From Alicycliphilus denitrificans_A (GTDB taxonomy: Bacteria; Pseudomonadota; Gammaproteobacteria; Burkholderiales; Burkholderiaceae_C), in assembly GCF_044792555.1 (NCBI RefSeq), contig NZ_CP126238.1:4104368-4168367 (forward strand): DNA of 64,000 bases. The letters are read 5' to 3'. Positions 1 through 9,754 of the stretch are shown here, piece by piece. Both the position numbers and the translations under genes were made by a program. Below the pieces are notes generated by a model. It saw nothing but the letters and a program-made list of their open reading frames with translations, made no database searches and was not told the origin of the DNA. Every line of letters begins with the position of its first letter. Position 1 is the first letter of the stretch.

Positions 1-812
1 CCTTCTGGGCGCTGCCGCTGGGCCTGCTCATGGGCACGCTGCTGGCGCTGGGCAGCCTGGCGGCGGTCTGGTCGCTGGCGGGCTGGATTGGCCGCTCGCG
101 CAGCCACCAGGGGCGCATCCATGCCGTGCGCGTGCTGGGCGACGGCGGCGCGCAGGCCCCCATTGAGGTGGTCTGCGCCCTGCCCGCCAGCTGGCCGGGC
201 CATCGCGCCGGGCAGTTCGCCTTCGTGCGCTTTGACCGCGCCGAGGGCCAGCACCCCTTCACCATCGCCAGCGCCCCCGGCAGCCTGGGGCAAAGCGACC
301 AGGGCGAACCGCTGCTGCGCCTGGTCATCAAGCCGCTGGGCGACTACACAAGCAGCCTGGGCCGGCGCCTGCGCGTGGGCCAGCGCGTGGACATCGAAGG
401 CCCCTACGGGCGCTTTCACGGCCGCGGCCAGCGGCGGCGCCAGCAGGTGTGGGTGGCGGGCGGCGTGGGCGTGACGCCCTTCCTGGCACTGCTGGAGGCG
501 CGCCAGCCGGGGGCGGCCCCCACACGCACGCCCCTGCAGCCGGTGCACATGCACTACTGCACCCGCGATGCGGCGCGCGACCCGCTGCTGGCGCGCCTGC
601 ACCGGCTGTGCGCACAGGCCGAACCGCCCGTGCGGCTCAGCGTGCACGACGACGCCCAGGGCCAGCGCCTCACGCCCCAGGCCCTGGAGGCCGAGGCCGG
701 GCCGCTCGACATCTGGTTCTGCGGACCGCAGGGCCTGGGCGAGCAGCTCGCCGCGCACGCCGGCGGCGCGCGTGCCTGGCGCCTGCACCGCGAATCGTTT
801 GCCATGCGTTAA
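1..812 (+). CDS. Ferric reductase-like FAD/NAD(P)H-binding protein, 5' end cut by window
   Basis: The frame is open from the first bases of the window, so the N-terminal part, probably a heme-binding membrane domain, is missing. The visible part starts with the end of a hydrophobic segment and continues as a ferredoxin-reductase module. It has an FAD-binding HPFTIAS motif (base 252 onward), a pyridine-nucleotide-binding GGVGVTPF loop near base 460 and a C-terminal WFCGP motif near base 715. In ferric reductase/NADPH oxidase families this module takes electrons from NAD(P)H in the cytoplasm and passes them via FAD to membrane hemes. It is followed by PepSY, DUF2271 and ApbE genes on the same strand, which points to a transmembrane electron-transfer operon. 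The natural acceptor is unknown. Confidence 0.85.
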   Translation, partial: FWALPLGLLMGTLLALGSLAAVWSLAGWIGRSRSHQGRIHAVRVLGDGGAQAPIEVVCALPASWPGHRAGQFAFVRFDRAEGQHPFTIASAPGSLGQSDQGEPLLRLVIKPLGDYTSSLGRRLRVGQRVDIEGPYGRFHGRGQRRRQQVWVAGGVGVTPFLALLEARQPGAAPTRTPLQPVHMHYCTRDAARDPLLARLHRLCAQAEPPVRLSVHDDAQGQRLTPQALEAEAGPLDIWFCGPQGLGEQLAAHAGGARAWRLHRESFAMR

Positions 813-864
813 CTGGCATGCTGCGGCGTATGCTGCCGAGGCGTTGAAACGAAGGGACTTAGCC

Positions 865-1173
865 ATGAAAACCATCGCCCCCTGCCTGCTCGCCCTGACC
901 CTGGGCACCAGCGCGCTGCCGGCCCTGGCCGGCGACGACTGCGACGCGCCCGTGGACCGCTGGCAGCCGCGCGACGCCGTGCTGCGCATGGCCGCTGCGC
1001 AGGGCTGGCAGGTGCAGCGCCTGAAGATCGACGATGGCTGCTACGAGATCCGCGGCAGCGACGCCGAGGGCCGCAGCTTCAAGGCCAAGATCGACCCGCA
1101 GACCCTGGCCATCGTCAAGCTCAAGCACCAGGGCCAGCACGAACGCAAGCGCCTGCGCGAACACCAGCCATAG
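865..1173 (+). CDS. Small exported PepSY-domain protein
   Basis: This 102-residue protein has a typical Sec signal peptide (about residues 1-21, ending ALPALAG). One PepSY-type domain follows, with the pattern WQPRDAVLRMAAAQGW, then a YEIRG strand and a FKAKIDPQT strand. It should be periplasmic. PepSY domains are common in periplasmic or membrane redox and metal-reductase clusters. ATG 865 was chosen because the signal peptide begins there; the longer open frame upstream overlaps the preceding gene and has no signal sequence. The gene lies 52 bases after the ferric-reductase-like gene and probably belongs to the same transcript. Its exact role is unknown. Confidence 0.8.
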   Translation: MKTIAPCLLALTLGTSALPALAGDDCDAPVDRWQPRDAVLRMAAAQGWQVQRLKIDDGCYEIRGSDAEGRSFKAKIDPQTLAIVKLKHQGQHERKRLREHQP

Positions 1174-1203
1174 CCACGCGCCCCTGCCGGCGAGCGGAAT
1201 AGT

Positions 1204-1254
1204 AAAAAAATCGGCTTAAACCATTACCCATAAAGCGCTTAAAGCTATTAAAAC
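1204..1254 (+). repeat. Dispersed palindromic repeat, copy 1
   Basis: An AT-richer patch with the order GGCTT, spacer, CCATTACCCATAAAGCGCTT, AAGCTATT, A-run. It lies just before the ribosome binding site of the DUF2271 gene. It is recognised by comparison with the other copies in this window; its left palindrome arm is degenerate. Confidence 0.6.
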
Positions 1255-1266
1255 AGGAGTACAACC

Positions 1267-1743
1267 ATGTCAAAACCCCTGCTGACCACCGTTGCCGCCG
1301 CCTGCGCTCTGGCGCTGCCCGCGCTGGCGCAGGCACGCCAGCTCACCCTGTCCACCCAGCTCAAGAACTACGGCGGCAACGGCGCCTACCTGGCGCTCTA
1401 CCTGGTGGATGCCAAGGGCGCCTACGCGCGCACGCTGTGGGTGGCCGGCGGCAAGGCCAAGTACTACAAGCACCTGGCGGACTGGAACCGCCTCTCGGCC
1501 GGCGACGCCAGGCGCCTCGCTGGCGTGACCGGCGCCAGCGTGGGCGCCGGCCGCAGCCTGACGGTGACGGCCGAGCTGGCCGACGCGCTGATCGACGCCG
1601 GCTACGAGATCCGCATCGACGCCGCCGCCGAAGACATGCGCGACAGCCCCGCTGAAGTGCGCGTGCCGCTGTCCGCCGCCAACGCCGGCAAGGCGCAGGC
1701 GGGCAGGCAGTACATCCAGTCGTTCAGCTACCAGTTGCGGTAA
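1267..1743 (+). CDS. Exported DUF2271 protein with a candidate flavinylation motif
   Basis: A 158-residue protein with a signal peptide (residues 1-23, ending ALPALAQA) and a DUF2271-like body (LSTQLKNYGGNGAYLALYLV; GKYYKHL-type segment; C-terminal YIQSFSYQLR). ATG follows an AGGAG site at 1254-1258. Residues 88-91 read T-G-A-S, which fits the [ST]-G-A-[ST] core where ApbE attaches FMN covalently; the serine codon is 1537-1539. The usual upstream aspartate of that motif is replaced by alanine. The stop codon overlaps the next ATG (TAATG), so translation is coupled to the PepSY-flavoreductase gene. The likely role is a periplasmic electron carrier, possibly flavinylated by the ApbE encoded downstream. 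Confidence 0.8.
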   Translation: MSKPLLTTVAAACALALPALAQARQLTLSTQLKNYGGNGAYLALYLVDAKGAYARTLWVAGGKAKYYKHLADWNRLSAGDARRLAGVTGASVGAGRSLTVTAELADALIDAGYEIRIDAAAEDMRDSPAEVRVPLSAANAGKAQAGRQYIQSFSYQLR

Positions 1744-3909
1744 TGGCCTGGAAGTGGCTGCACCGCTGGCTGGGCCTGGTGGCGGGCACGCTGGCGCTGG
1801 TGCTGGGTATCACGGGCGCGGCGCTGTCGCTGGACCCGCTGCGCAATGCCTGGCTGGCGGCACCGGCCGCGCCCGGCCTGTCCGTGGCCACGCTGGCGCA
1901 GCGCGTGCAGGCCCAGGTGCCGGGTCTGGAGGAAATCCGCCGCCTGCCCTCGGGCATGGTCGTGGCCTTTGCCTTTGACGGCGACCAGCCCCAGGCCTGG
2001 CGCATAGACCCGGCCACGGGCGCACGGCTGGGCGCCTACCAGCCCTCCATGCTGCCGCGCTGGCTGAAGAACCTGCACCGCTCCTGGCTCGCGGGCGATG
2101 CCGGGCGCATCGGCTCGGCCGTGCTGGCGCTGGCCATGCTGGGCTTGTCGGTCACGGGCCTGACGCTGCTGCTGCGGCGCATGGGCGGCTGGCGGCAGCT
2201 GGCCGGCGCCGTGCGCGGCACGCTGGCGCAGCGCCTGCATGTGCTGACCGGGCGCGTGCTGCTGCTGGTGCTGGCGCTGTCTGCCATCACCGCGCTGTGG
2301 CTCAGCGCCACCACCTTCGGCCTGGTGCCGCTCGATGCCTGGCCGGAGCCGGATGTCCACTCCGTCCCCAACGGCCGGCCCGACCTGGCGCCCGGCCAGC
2401 TGCCGCTGCTGCAGCGCCTGCGCGTGCAGGAGCTGCGCAAGCTCAACCTGCCCGCCGCGGACGACCCGCAGGACAGCTGGCAGGTCAGCACCGGCGCGGG
2501 CCAGGGCTGGGTGGAGCGCTACAACGGCCAGACCCTGGCCTGGCAGGACGCCACGCCCGCGCAGCGCGTGCAGGACTGGGCGCTGCTGCTGCACACGGGC
2601 GACGGCGCCTGGGCCTGGGCGCTGCTGCTGGGCGCGACGGGCCTGTCCATCGTGCTGTTCTGGACCACGGGCGTGCTGCTGTGGTGGCAGGCGCGGCGCC
2701 TGGCGCCGCGCATCGCCGACAACAGCCCGCTGGCCCAGGCGGACACGCTGCTCTTCGTCGCCAGCGAGGGCGGCAGCACCTGGGGCTTTGCCCAGGCCCT
2801 GCACGCGGCGCTGGTGCGGGCCGGCCGGCGCGTGCACAGCACCGGCCTGGAGCATTTCTGCGCCCCGCCCGGCGTGCGCCAGGTCTTGGTGCTGGCCGCC
2901 ACCTATGGCGATGGCCAGGCGCCGGCCCATGCCGCCAGGGCGCTGGAGCGCATCGCGCGCACCCCGGCCGGCGCCGCCCCGGTGGCGGTGCTGGGCTTTG
3001 GCGACCGGCAGTTCCCGGCCTATTGCGCGTTTGCCGAGGCGCTGGCACAGGCCCTGCGTGAGCGCGGCTGGCCAGAGCTGCTGCCACTGGAGCGCATCCA
3101 CCAGCAGTCGCCGCAGGAGTTTGCGCGCTGGGGCGAGGCGCTGGCCCAGGTGCTGGGGCACACCCTGGTGCTGGACTACCGCCCGCGCCTGCCGCCCATG
3201 AGCGAGCTCACGCTGCGCTCGCGCCAGGACTTCGCCGGTGGTGCGGGCGACCCCGCCGTCATCCTGCGCCTGAGCCTGCCCCAGGCGGGCCGGCGCCTGC
3301 CGCGCTTCGTCGCCGGCGACCTGCTGGCCATCGTGGCGCCGGGCACGGCCGTGCCGCGCTACTACTCGCTGGCCTCGGGCACGGCCGACGGGTTTGCCGA
3401 ACTCTGCGTGCGCCGCAGGGCGGGCGGCCTGTGCTCGACCTTCCTGCACGGCCTGCAGCCGGGCGACAGCGTGCAGGCCTTCGTCCGCCCCAACCCGGGC
3501 TTTGCGCTGGCGGGCGGCAAGGCGCCCCTGCTGCTGATCGGCGCGGGCACGGGCGTGGCGCCGCTGGCGGGCTTCATACGCGGCAACGCGCGGCGCCGGC
3601 CCATGCATTTGTTCTACGGCGCGCGCGCGCCGGAGCGTGACTTCTTCTTCGGCCAGGAGCTGCAGGACTGGCAGGCCGACGGCCGGCTGCACAGCCTGCA
3701 CACCGCGTTCTCGCGCGCACCCGGGGGCGGCGGTCATGTGCAGGACGCGCTGCAGCGCAACGCCGCCCAGGTGGGCGCGCTGCTGGCCGGCGGCGCCCAT
3801 GTGCGCGTCTGCGGCAGCCGCGCCATGGCGCACGGCGTGGCCCAGGTGCTGGAAACCCTGCTCGCCCCGCTGGGCCTGAGCCTGGCGCAACTCAAGGAGC
3901 GTGGGCGCT

Positions 3910-3929
<20 letters not shown>
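1743..3929 (+). CDS. PepSY membrane protein fused to flavodoxin and CysJ-type reductase domains
   Basis: A 728-residue fusion. The N-terminal third is a PepSY-associated membrane domain with four likely membrane helices (about residues 5-30, 120-145, 165-190 and 290-315) and a periplasmic PepSY loop. A flavodoxin-like FMN domain follows at about 335-470 (LLFVASEGGSTWG; LAATYGDG). Then comes an FAD/NADPH reductase module with RYYSLAS near 538, LLLIGAGTGVAPL near 596 and a C-terminal RYAEDLF tail like that of CysJ-type diflavin reductases. It should move electrons from cytoplasmic NADPH through FAD and FMN to the membrane or periplasm. It overlaps the DUF2271 stop by one base, and its own end overlaps the leader of apbE. 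Confidence 0.88.
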
Positions 3930-4869
<940 letters not shown>

Positions 4870-4881
4870 GCGCGGCCCGCG

Positions 4882-5334
4882 TTATTCGCCAGCCCAGGCG
4901 GTTTTTTGCAGCTCCAGCGGCAGCTCATGGGCCAGGGCCTGGTGCTCGCGTTCGTTGTGGTGCTCCAGCACATGGCGCAGGGCGTGGGCCGCGTCCAGCA
5001 GCAGCAGCACCGCGCGGCGCCGCGCCAGCTCGCCCTGCGGGGGCTGGGCGACGACGGCGCGCACGCGCTGCTCGTATTCATCGGCCAGCAGGCCGATGCG
5101 CTCATGCTCCAGCAGGTAGACGCGCGCGGCCCAGCGCGCGCCTGGCGGCACATGGGGCAGCAGGAGGGTGTTTTCTATCTCCGTGTGCCGGTCCAGGTCG
5201 CGCCGCCAGTGCTCCAGGCGCTCCAGGGCGCTGCCAAAATCCGCGCCCGCCACGTCCAGCAAATGGGCCTGCAGCTGTGCGTCCAGCCGTTCGTGCTGGC
5301 GTTCGAAATAAGCGGGGGGGGCGGTCGTGGTCAT
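4882..5334 (-). CDS. Hemerythrin HHE-domain protein
   Basis: A 150-residue, mostly helical protein with the metal-ligand pattern of hemerythrin-like proteins: an N-terminal His (ERQHERLDAQ), HTEIENTLLLPH (H-x3-E and H), a His in the HERIGLL helix and HVLEHHNEREHQAL near the C-terminus. It should hold a non-heme di-iron centre for O2, NO or iron sensing or storage. The start is taken at MTTTAPP; an in-frame ATG lies six codons upstream (5352), and neither has a clear ribosome binding site. It is convergent with apbE and divergent from the P-type ATPase gene. Confidence 0.8.
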   Translation of the reverse strand: MTTTAPPAYFERQHERLDAQLQAHLLDVAGADFGSALERLEHWRRDLDRHTEIENTLLLPHVPPGARWAARVYLLEHERIGLLADEYEQRVRAVVAQPPQGELARRRAVLLLLDAAHALRHVLEHHNEREHQALAHELPLELQKTAWAGE

Positions 5335-5412
5335 CGGGCAAGGTGTTTGCATCAAGGGCGGACGGCACTTATACACTGTCCCCAAACCCCTACCGCCGCG
5401 CCGCGCTGCCCC

Positions 5413-7953
5413 ATGCCAGACCAAGCATCTGCCGCCGCCAGCCTGCCGCAAGGCCTGAGCAGCCAGGAGGCCGCCGCGCGCCTGGCGCAGGACGGTCCCA
5501 ACCAGCTGCCCGGCAGCGCGCCGAAGTCCACCGCCGCCATCCTGCGCGAGGTGCTCACCGAACCCATGTTCCTGATGCTGCTGGCCGCGGGCGGCACCTA
5601 TCTGGCGCTGGGCGACCGGGGCGAGGCGCTGTTCCTGCTCGGCTCCGTGGCCGTGATCATCGCCATCACACTGCTGCAGGAGCGGCGCACGCAGCGCGCG
5701 CTGGAGGCGCTGCGCGACCTGTCGGCCCCGCGCGCGCTGGTCGTGCGGGACGGCGCCGAGCAGCGCATCGCCGGGCGCGAGGTGGTGTGCGGCGACCTGC
5801 TGGTGCTGCACGAGGGCGACCGCATCGCCGCCGATGCCCTGCTGCTGGACGGCCAGCTGGAGGTGGACGAATCCCTGCTCACCGGCGAATCCGTGCCCGT
5901 GGCCAAGCTGCCTGCGGCCCAGCTGTTCGCCAGCACCGTGGTCACGCGCGGCGTGGGCCTGGCGCGCGTGCAGGCCACGGCCGGCCGCACCGCCGTGGGC
6001 CGCATTGGCGCCGACCTGGCGGCCACCGAGGCGCCGCCCTCGCCGCTGCAGCAGCGCTCGCGCCGCCTGGTGCGCGCCCTGGGGGCGCTGGCCCTGCTCC
6101 TGGCCGTGGCCCAGGTGCTGCTGGGCTGGTGGTGGAACGGCCGGCCGCTGCTCGATAGCCTGCTTTCCGGCATCGCCCTGGCCATGGCCCTGCTGCCCGA
6201 GGAGATACCGGTCATCCTCACCGTGTTCCTGGCGCTGGGCGCCTGGCGCATTGCGCAGCTGCAGGTGCTCACGCGGCGCATCACGGCCGTGGAGACCCTG
6301 GGCGCCATCACCGTGCTGGCCGTGGACAAGACCGGCACCCTGACGCAGAACCGCATGGCCGTGACCGGGCTGGTCACGCCCGCACGGCACTGGCATGCCG
6401 AAGGCGCAGCCGAGCTGCCCGAGGACTTCCACCGCCTGGTCGAGTTCGCCATGCTGGCCACGCCGGGCGACCCGTTCGACCCGATGGAGCAGGCCATACA
6501 GCGGTTCGGCCATGACTGGCTGCGGGGCACGGAGCATGTGCACGACGGGCGCGAGCCAGTGTTCGAGTACGCCCTGTCGGGCGAGATCCTGGCCATGACG
6601 CGCGTCTACACCAGCACCGCGCCCGCCCTACACCTGCTGGCCACCAAGGGCGCGCCCGAGGCCGTGGCCGACCTGTGCCACCTGGACGAGGCGCGCCGCG
6701 GCGCCATCCGCGCCCAGGTCGAGGCCCTGGCCGAGTGCGGCCTGCGCGTGCTGGGCGTGGCCTGCGGGCGCTGGACGGGCCAGCCGGGCCGGGCGCAGGC
6801 CTGGCCGCCCAGCCAGCATGACTTCGACTTCGAGTTCCTGGGCCTGCTGGCGCTGGCCGACCCGCCGCGCCCCGAGGTGCCCGAGGCCCTGGCGCAATGC
6901 CGCGCCGCCGGCGTGCGCGTGGTGATGATGACCGGCGACCACCCGGCGACGGCGCGCGCCATCGCGCGCCAGGTGGGCCTGTCCGAGCGCCCCGAGGTGC
7001 TCACCGGGGGCGACCTGGAGGCGCTGGACGACGCCACGCTGCGCGAGCGCCTGCGCCGCGTGGATCTGTGCGCGCGCCTGAAGCCCGCGCACAAGCTGCG
7101 CCTGGTGCAGCTGCTGCGCGCCGAGGGCGCGGTGGTGGCGATGACCGGCGACGGCGTGAACGACGCCCCCGCGCTCAGGGCCGCGCATGTGGGCATCGCC
7201 ATGGGCGAGCGCGGCACCGACGTGGCGCGCGAGGCGGCGGCGCTGGTGCTGCTCAAGGACAGCTTTGCCCACATCGTCGCCGCCGTCGCCCAGGGCCGGC
7301 GCATCGACGACAACCTGCGCAAGGCCACGCGCTTCGTGTTTGCCGTGCATGTGCCCATCGTCACGCTGGCGCTGGCGCCCACGCTGCTGCAATGGCCGGC
7401 GCTGCTGCTGCCGGTGCACATCGTGCTGCTGCAGCTGCTCATCGACCCGGCCTGCGCCATCGTCTTCGAGGCCGAGCCCGAGGCCGCGGACCTCATGCGC
7501 CGCCCGCCCCGGCCGGTGACGGACTCGCCCTTTGCGCTTAAAGCGCTGCGGCTGCCGCTGCTGCAGGGCCTGGGCATCGCCGCGCTGCTGCTCGCGGCGC
7601 AGGCCTGGCTGCTGGCCCAGGGCTGGAGCGCGGCCCAGGGGCGCGCCGTGATGCTGGGCGCCCTGGTGCCTTGCGTGCTGCTGCTGATCCTGGCGCAGCG
7701 CGACCCGGCCCGGCCGCTGTGGCGGCGCGCACCGGCCGCCAACCCCTGGCTGCGGCCCATGCTGGCGGCCGTGGGCCTGCTGCTGGCGGCCCTGCTGGGG
7801 CTGCCCGGCCTGCGCGATCTGATGCGCGTGGAAGGCGCCGGCCTGCCAACCCTGGCAGCCATTGCCGCCGTGCTGGCGCTGTGCCTGGCATGGCTGGAAC
7901 TGCTACGGCTACTGGGGCCAGGCCGCGCGGCCCGGCGGCGCCGGCCCTGCTGA
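5413..7953 (+). CDS. Cation-transporting P-type ATPase
   Basis: An 846-residue P-type ATPase. It has the N-terminal cation-ATPase segment (LSSQEAAARLAQDGPNQLP), an actuator motif LLTGES near residue 158, the phosphorylated Asp in DKTGTLTQN near 306, a nucleotide-binding KGAPEAV and the hinge MTGDGVNDAPAL near 577. The core membrane helix carries PEEIPV, where Ca2+ pumps have PEGLP. The nucleotide domain is shorter than in eukaryotic pumps. The architecture is P2-like, but the ion cannot be assigned from sequence. ATG 5413 starts a normal N-terminus; the longer open frame runs over the hemerythrin gene. The stop abuts the convergent catalase stop with no terminator between them. Confidence 0.88.
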   Translation: MPDQASAAASLPQGLSSQEAAARLAQDGPNQLPGSAPKSTAAILREVLTEPMFLMLLAAGGTYLALGDRGEALFLLGSVAVIIAITLLQERRTQRALEALRDLSAPRALVVRDGAEQRIAGREVVCGDLLVLHEGDRIAADALLLDGQLEVDESLLTGESVPVAKLPAAQLFASTVVTRGVGLARVQATAGRTAVGRIGADLAATEAPPSPLQQRSRRLVRALGALALLLAVAQVLLGWWWNGRPLLDSLLSGIALAMALLPEEIPVILTVFLALGAWRIAQLQVLTRRITAVETLGAITVLAVDKTGTLTQNRMAVTGLVTPARHWHAEGAAELPEDFHRLVEFAMLATPGDPFDPMEQAIQRFGHDWLRGTEHVHDGREPVFEYALSGEILAMTRVYTSTAPALHLLATKGAPEAVADLCHLDEARRGAIRAQVEALAECGLRVLGVACGRWTGQPGRAQAWPPSQHDFDFEFLGLLALADPPRPEVPEALAQCRAAGVRVVMMTGDHPATARAIARQVGLSERPEVLTGGDLEALDDATLRERLRRVDLCARLKPAHKLRLVQLLRAEGAVVAMTGDGVNDAPALRAAHVGIAMGERGTDVAREAAALVLLKDSFAHIVAAVAQGRRIDDNLRKATRFVFAVHVPIVTLALAPTLLQWPALLLPVHIVLLQLLIDPACAIVFEAEPEAADLMRRPPRPVTDSPFALKALRLPLLQGLGIAALLLAAQAWLLAQGWSAAQGRAVMLGALVPCVLLLILAQRDPARPLWRRAPAANPWLRPMLAAVGLLLAALLGLPGLRDLMRVEGAGLPTLAAIAAVLALCLAWLELLRLLGPGRAARRRRPC

Positions 7954-9483
7954 TCAGGCCGGCAGCGCCACCAGCGGGTTGCCGAACATCGGATCGTCCT
8001 TCTGCGACGCCAGCGCCTGGGCCAGATCCAGCCCCAGCGCCTGCGCCACGCCGGCGGCGTAAGCCGGGTCGGCCGCGTGGCAGTTGCGGATGTGGCGCTG
8101 CTTGACGAACAGTGGCGCGTCGCCCATGGCGCGGGCGGTGTTGCCGAACAGCGCCTGTTTCTGCGCATCGCTCATCAGCTGGAAGAGCTTCCTCGGCTGC
8201 TCGAAGTAGTTGCTGTCATCCGCGTGGAAGCTCCAGTGCCGGGCGTCGCCGTCGATCTTCAGCGGCGGCTCGGCAAACTCGGGCTGGGCCTGCCACTGGC
8301 CAAAGCTGTTGGGCTCGTAGTGCAGCGCGCTGCCGTAGTTGCCGTCCACGCGCCCCGTGCCGTCGCGGTGGTTGCTGTGCACCGGGCAGCGCGCGCGGTT
8401 CACCGGGATCTGCTGGTGGTTCACGCCCAGGCGGTAGCGCTGCGCGTCGGCGTAGTTGAACAGGCGCGCCTGCAGCATGCGGTCGGGCGATACGCCAATG
8501 CCGGGCACCAGGTTGCTGGGCGAAAACGCGCTTTGCTCCACGTCCAGGAAGAAGTTCTCGGGGTTCTTGTTGAGTTCAAACTCGCCCACCTCGATCAACG
8601 GGTAGTCGCCATGCGGCCAGATCTTGGTCAGGTCGAACGGGTGGTAGGGCACCTTGTCAGCATCCCGCTCGGGCATGACCTGCACGTACATGGTCCACTT
8701 GGGGAAGTCGCCGCGCGCTATCGCCTCGTACAGGTCGCGCTGGTGGCTTTCGCGATCCTTGCCGACGAGGGCCTCGGCCTCGGCGTCCGTCAGGTTCTTG
8801 ATGCCCTGCTGCGTCTTGAAGTGGAACTTGACCCAGAAGCGCTCGCCCGCAGCGTTCCAGAAACTGTAGGTGTGCGAGCCAAAGCCGTGCATGTGGCGGT
8901 AGCTGGCCGGAATGCCGCGCTCGCTCATGACGATGGTGATCTGGTGCAGGGCCTCTGGGAGAAGCGTCCAGTAGTCCCAGTTGTGCGTGGCGCTCCTCAG
9001 ATTGGTGCGCGGGTCGCGCTTCACGGCCTTGTTCAGGTCCGGGAACTGGCGCGGGTCGCGGATGAAGAACACCGGGGTGTTATTGCCCACCATGTCCCAG
9101 TTGCCCTCCTCGGTATAGAACTTGAGGGCAAAGCCGCGGATGTCGCGCTCGGCGTCGGCCGCGCCGCGCTCGCCGGCCACGGTGGTGAAGCGGGCGAACA
9201 TCTCGGTCTGCTTGCCCACCTTCTCAAAGATCTTGGCGCGCGTGTATTGCGTGATGTCCTGGGTCACCGTGAAGGTGCCAAAGGCACCCGAGCCCTTGGC
9301 GTGCATGCGCCGCTCGGGGATCACCTCGCGCACGAAGTTGGCCAGCTTTTCATTGAGCCAGACGTCCTGCGCCAGCAGCGGCCCGCGGGCGCCTGCCGTG
9401 AGACTGTCGCGGTTGCTCGCCACCGGGGCACCGAAGTCGGTGGTCAGGTGGGTGACGGGGCATTTCGGGCTGTGATCGGTCAT
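7954..9483 (-). CDS. Monofunctional heme catalase
   Basis: A 509-residue catalase, a normal length for the small-subunit clade; it converts hydrogen peroxide to water and oxygen. The distal heme His lies in IPERRMHAKGSGAFG, the distal Asn in the GNNTPVFFIRDP region, and the proximal heme Tyr in RLFNYADAQRYRLG. The ATG is preceded by a good AGGAG site (9488-9492). There is no signal peptide, so it is probably cytoplasmic. The 270 bases upstream are AT-rich and should hold its promoter. The gene converges with the P-type ATPase. Confidence 0.95.
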   Translation of the reverse strand: MTDHSPKCPVTHLTTDFGAPVASNRDSLTAGARGPLLAQDVWLNEKLANFVREVIPERRMHAKGSGAFGTFTVTQDITQYTRAKIFEKVGKQTEMFARFTTVAGERGAADAERDIRGFALKFYTEEGNWDMVGNNTPVFFIRDPRQFPDLNKAVKRDPRTNLRSATHNWDYWTLLPEALHQITIVMSERGIPASYRHMHGFGSHTYSFWNAAGERFWVKFHFKTQQGIKNLTDAEAEALVGKDRESHQRDLYEAIARGDFPKWTMYVQVMPERDADKVPYHPFDLTKIWPHGDYPLIEVGEFELNKNPENFFLDVEQSAFSPSNLVPGIGVSPDRMLQARLFNYADAQRYRLGVNHQQIPVNRARCPVHSNHRDGTGRVDGNYGSALHYEPNSFGQWQAQPEFAEPPLKIDGDARHWSFHADDSNYFEQPRKLFQLMSDAQKQALFGNTARAMGDAPLFVKQRHIRNCHAADPAYAAGVAQALGLDLAQALASQKDDPMFGNPLVALPA

Positions 9484-9696
9484 GGCGTGCTCCTGGCGGG
9501 TTGAGGAAGGGGTTGAAACTACAGACGAAGCATAAAAATGTCTTACATATTTTGAAAATCAATCGTCTTTATGCGTGCGATTGGAAATTTCATGCTGGTG
9601 CCAGCCCCGCCGCACGGCCGCGCGTGAAGGCCTCCTCGAACACCGAATCGCCCGACCAGGGTGCATGCGCGAAGGCTTCGCTTCGCAAAAAATATC

Positions 9697-9749
9697 TGAT
9701 TTTTCCGGCCCTAGCGCTTATCCAGCAAGCGTTAGAAGCTATCAAAAAA
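9697..9749 (+). repeat. Dispersed palindromic repeat, near-consensus copy
   Basis: One of the clearest copies: GATTTTTCCGGCC, then CTAGCGCTTATCCAGCAAGC, GTTAGAAGCTAT and an A-run. The arms AGCGCTT and AAGCGTT are inverted repeats. It ends five bases before the stop codon of the SPFH gene and may act as its transcription end. The rest of the gap between catalase and the SPFH gene (9484-9696) is AT-rich promoter DNA with nothing else recognised. Confidence 0.75.
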
Positions 9750-9754
9750 GTGTC

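Noticed and set aside
8077..9504. 475-codon plus-strand open frame opposite the catalase gene
   Set aside because: It is antisense to a catalase with all catalytic motifs; Val/Ala/His-rich with no recognisable domain.
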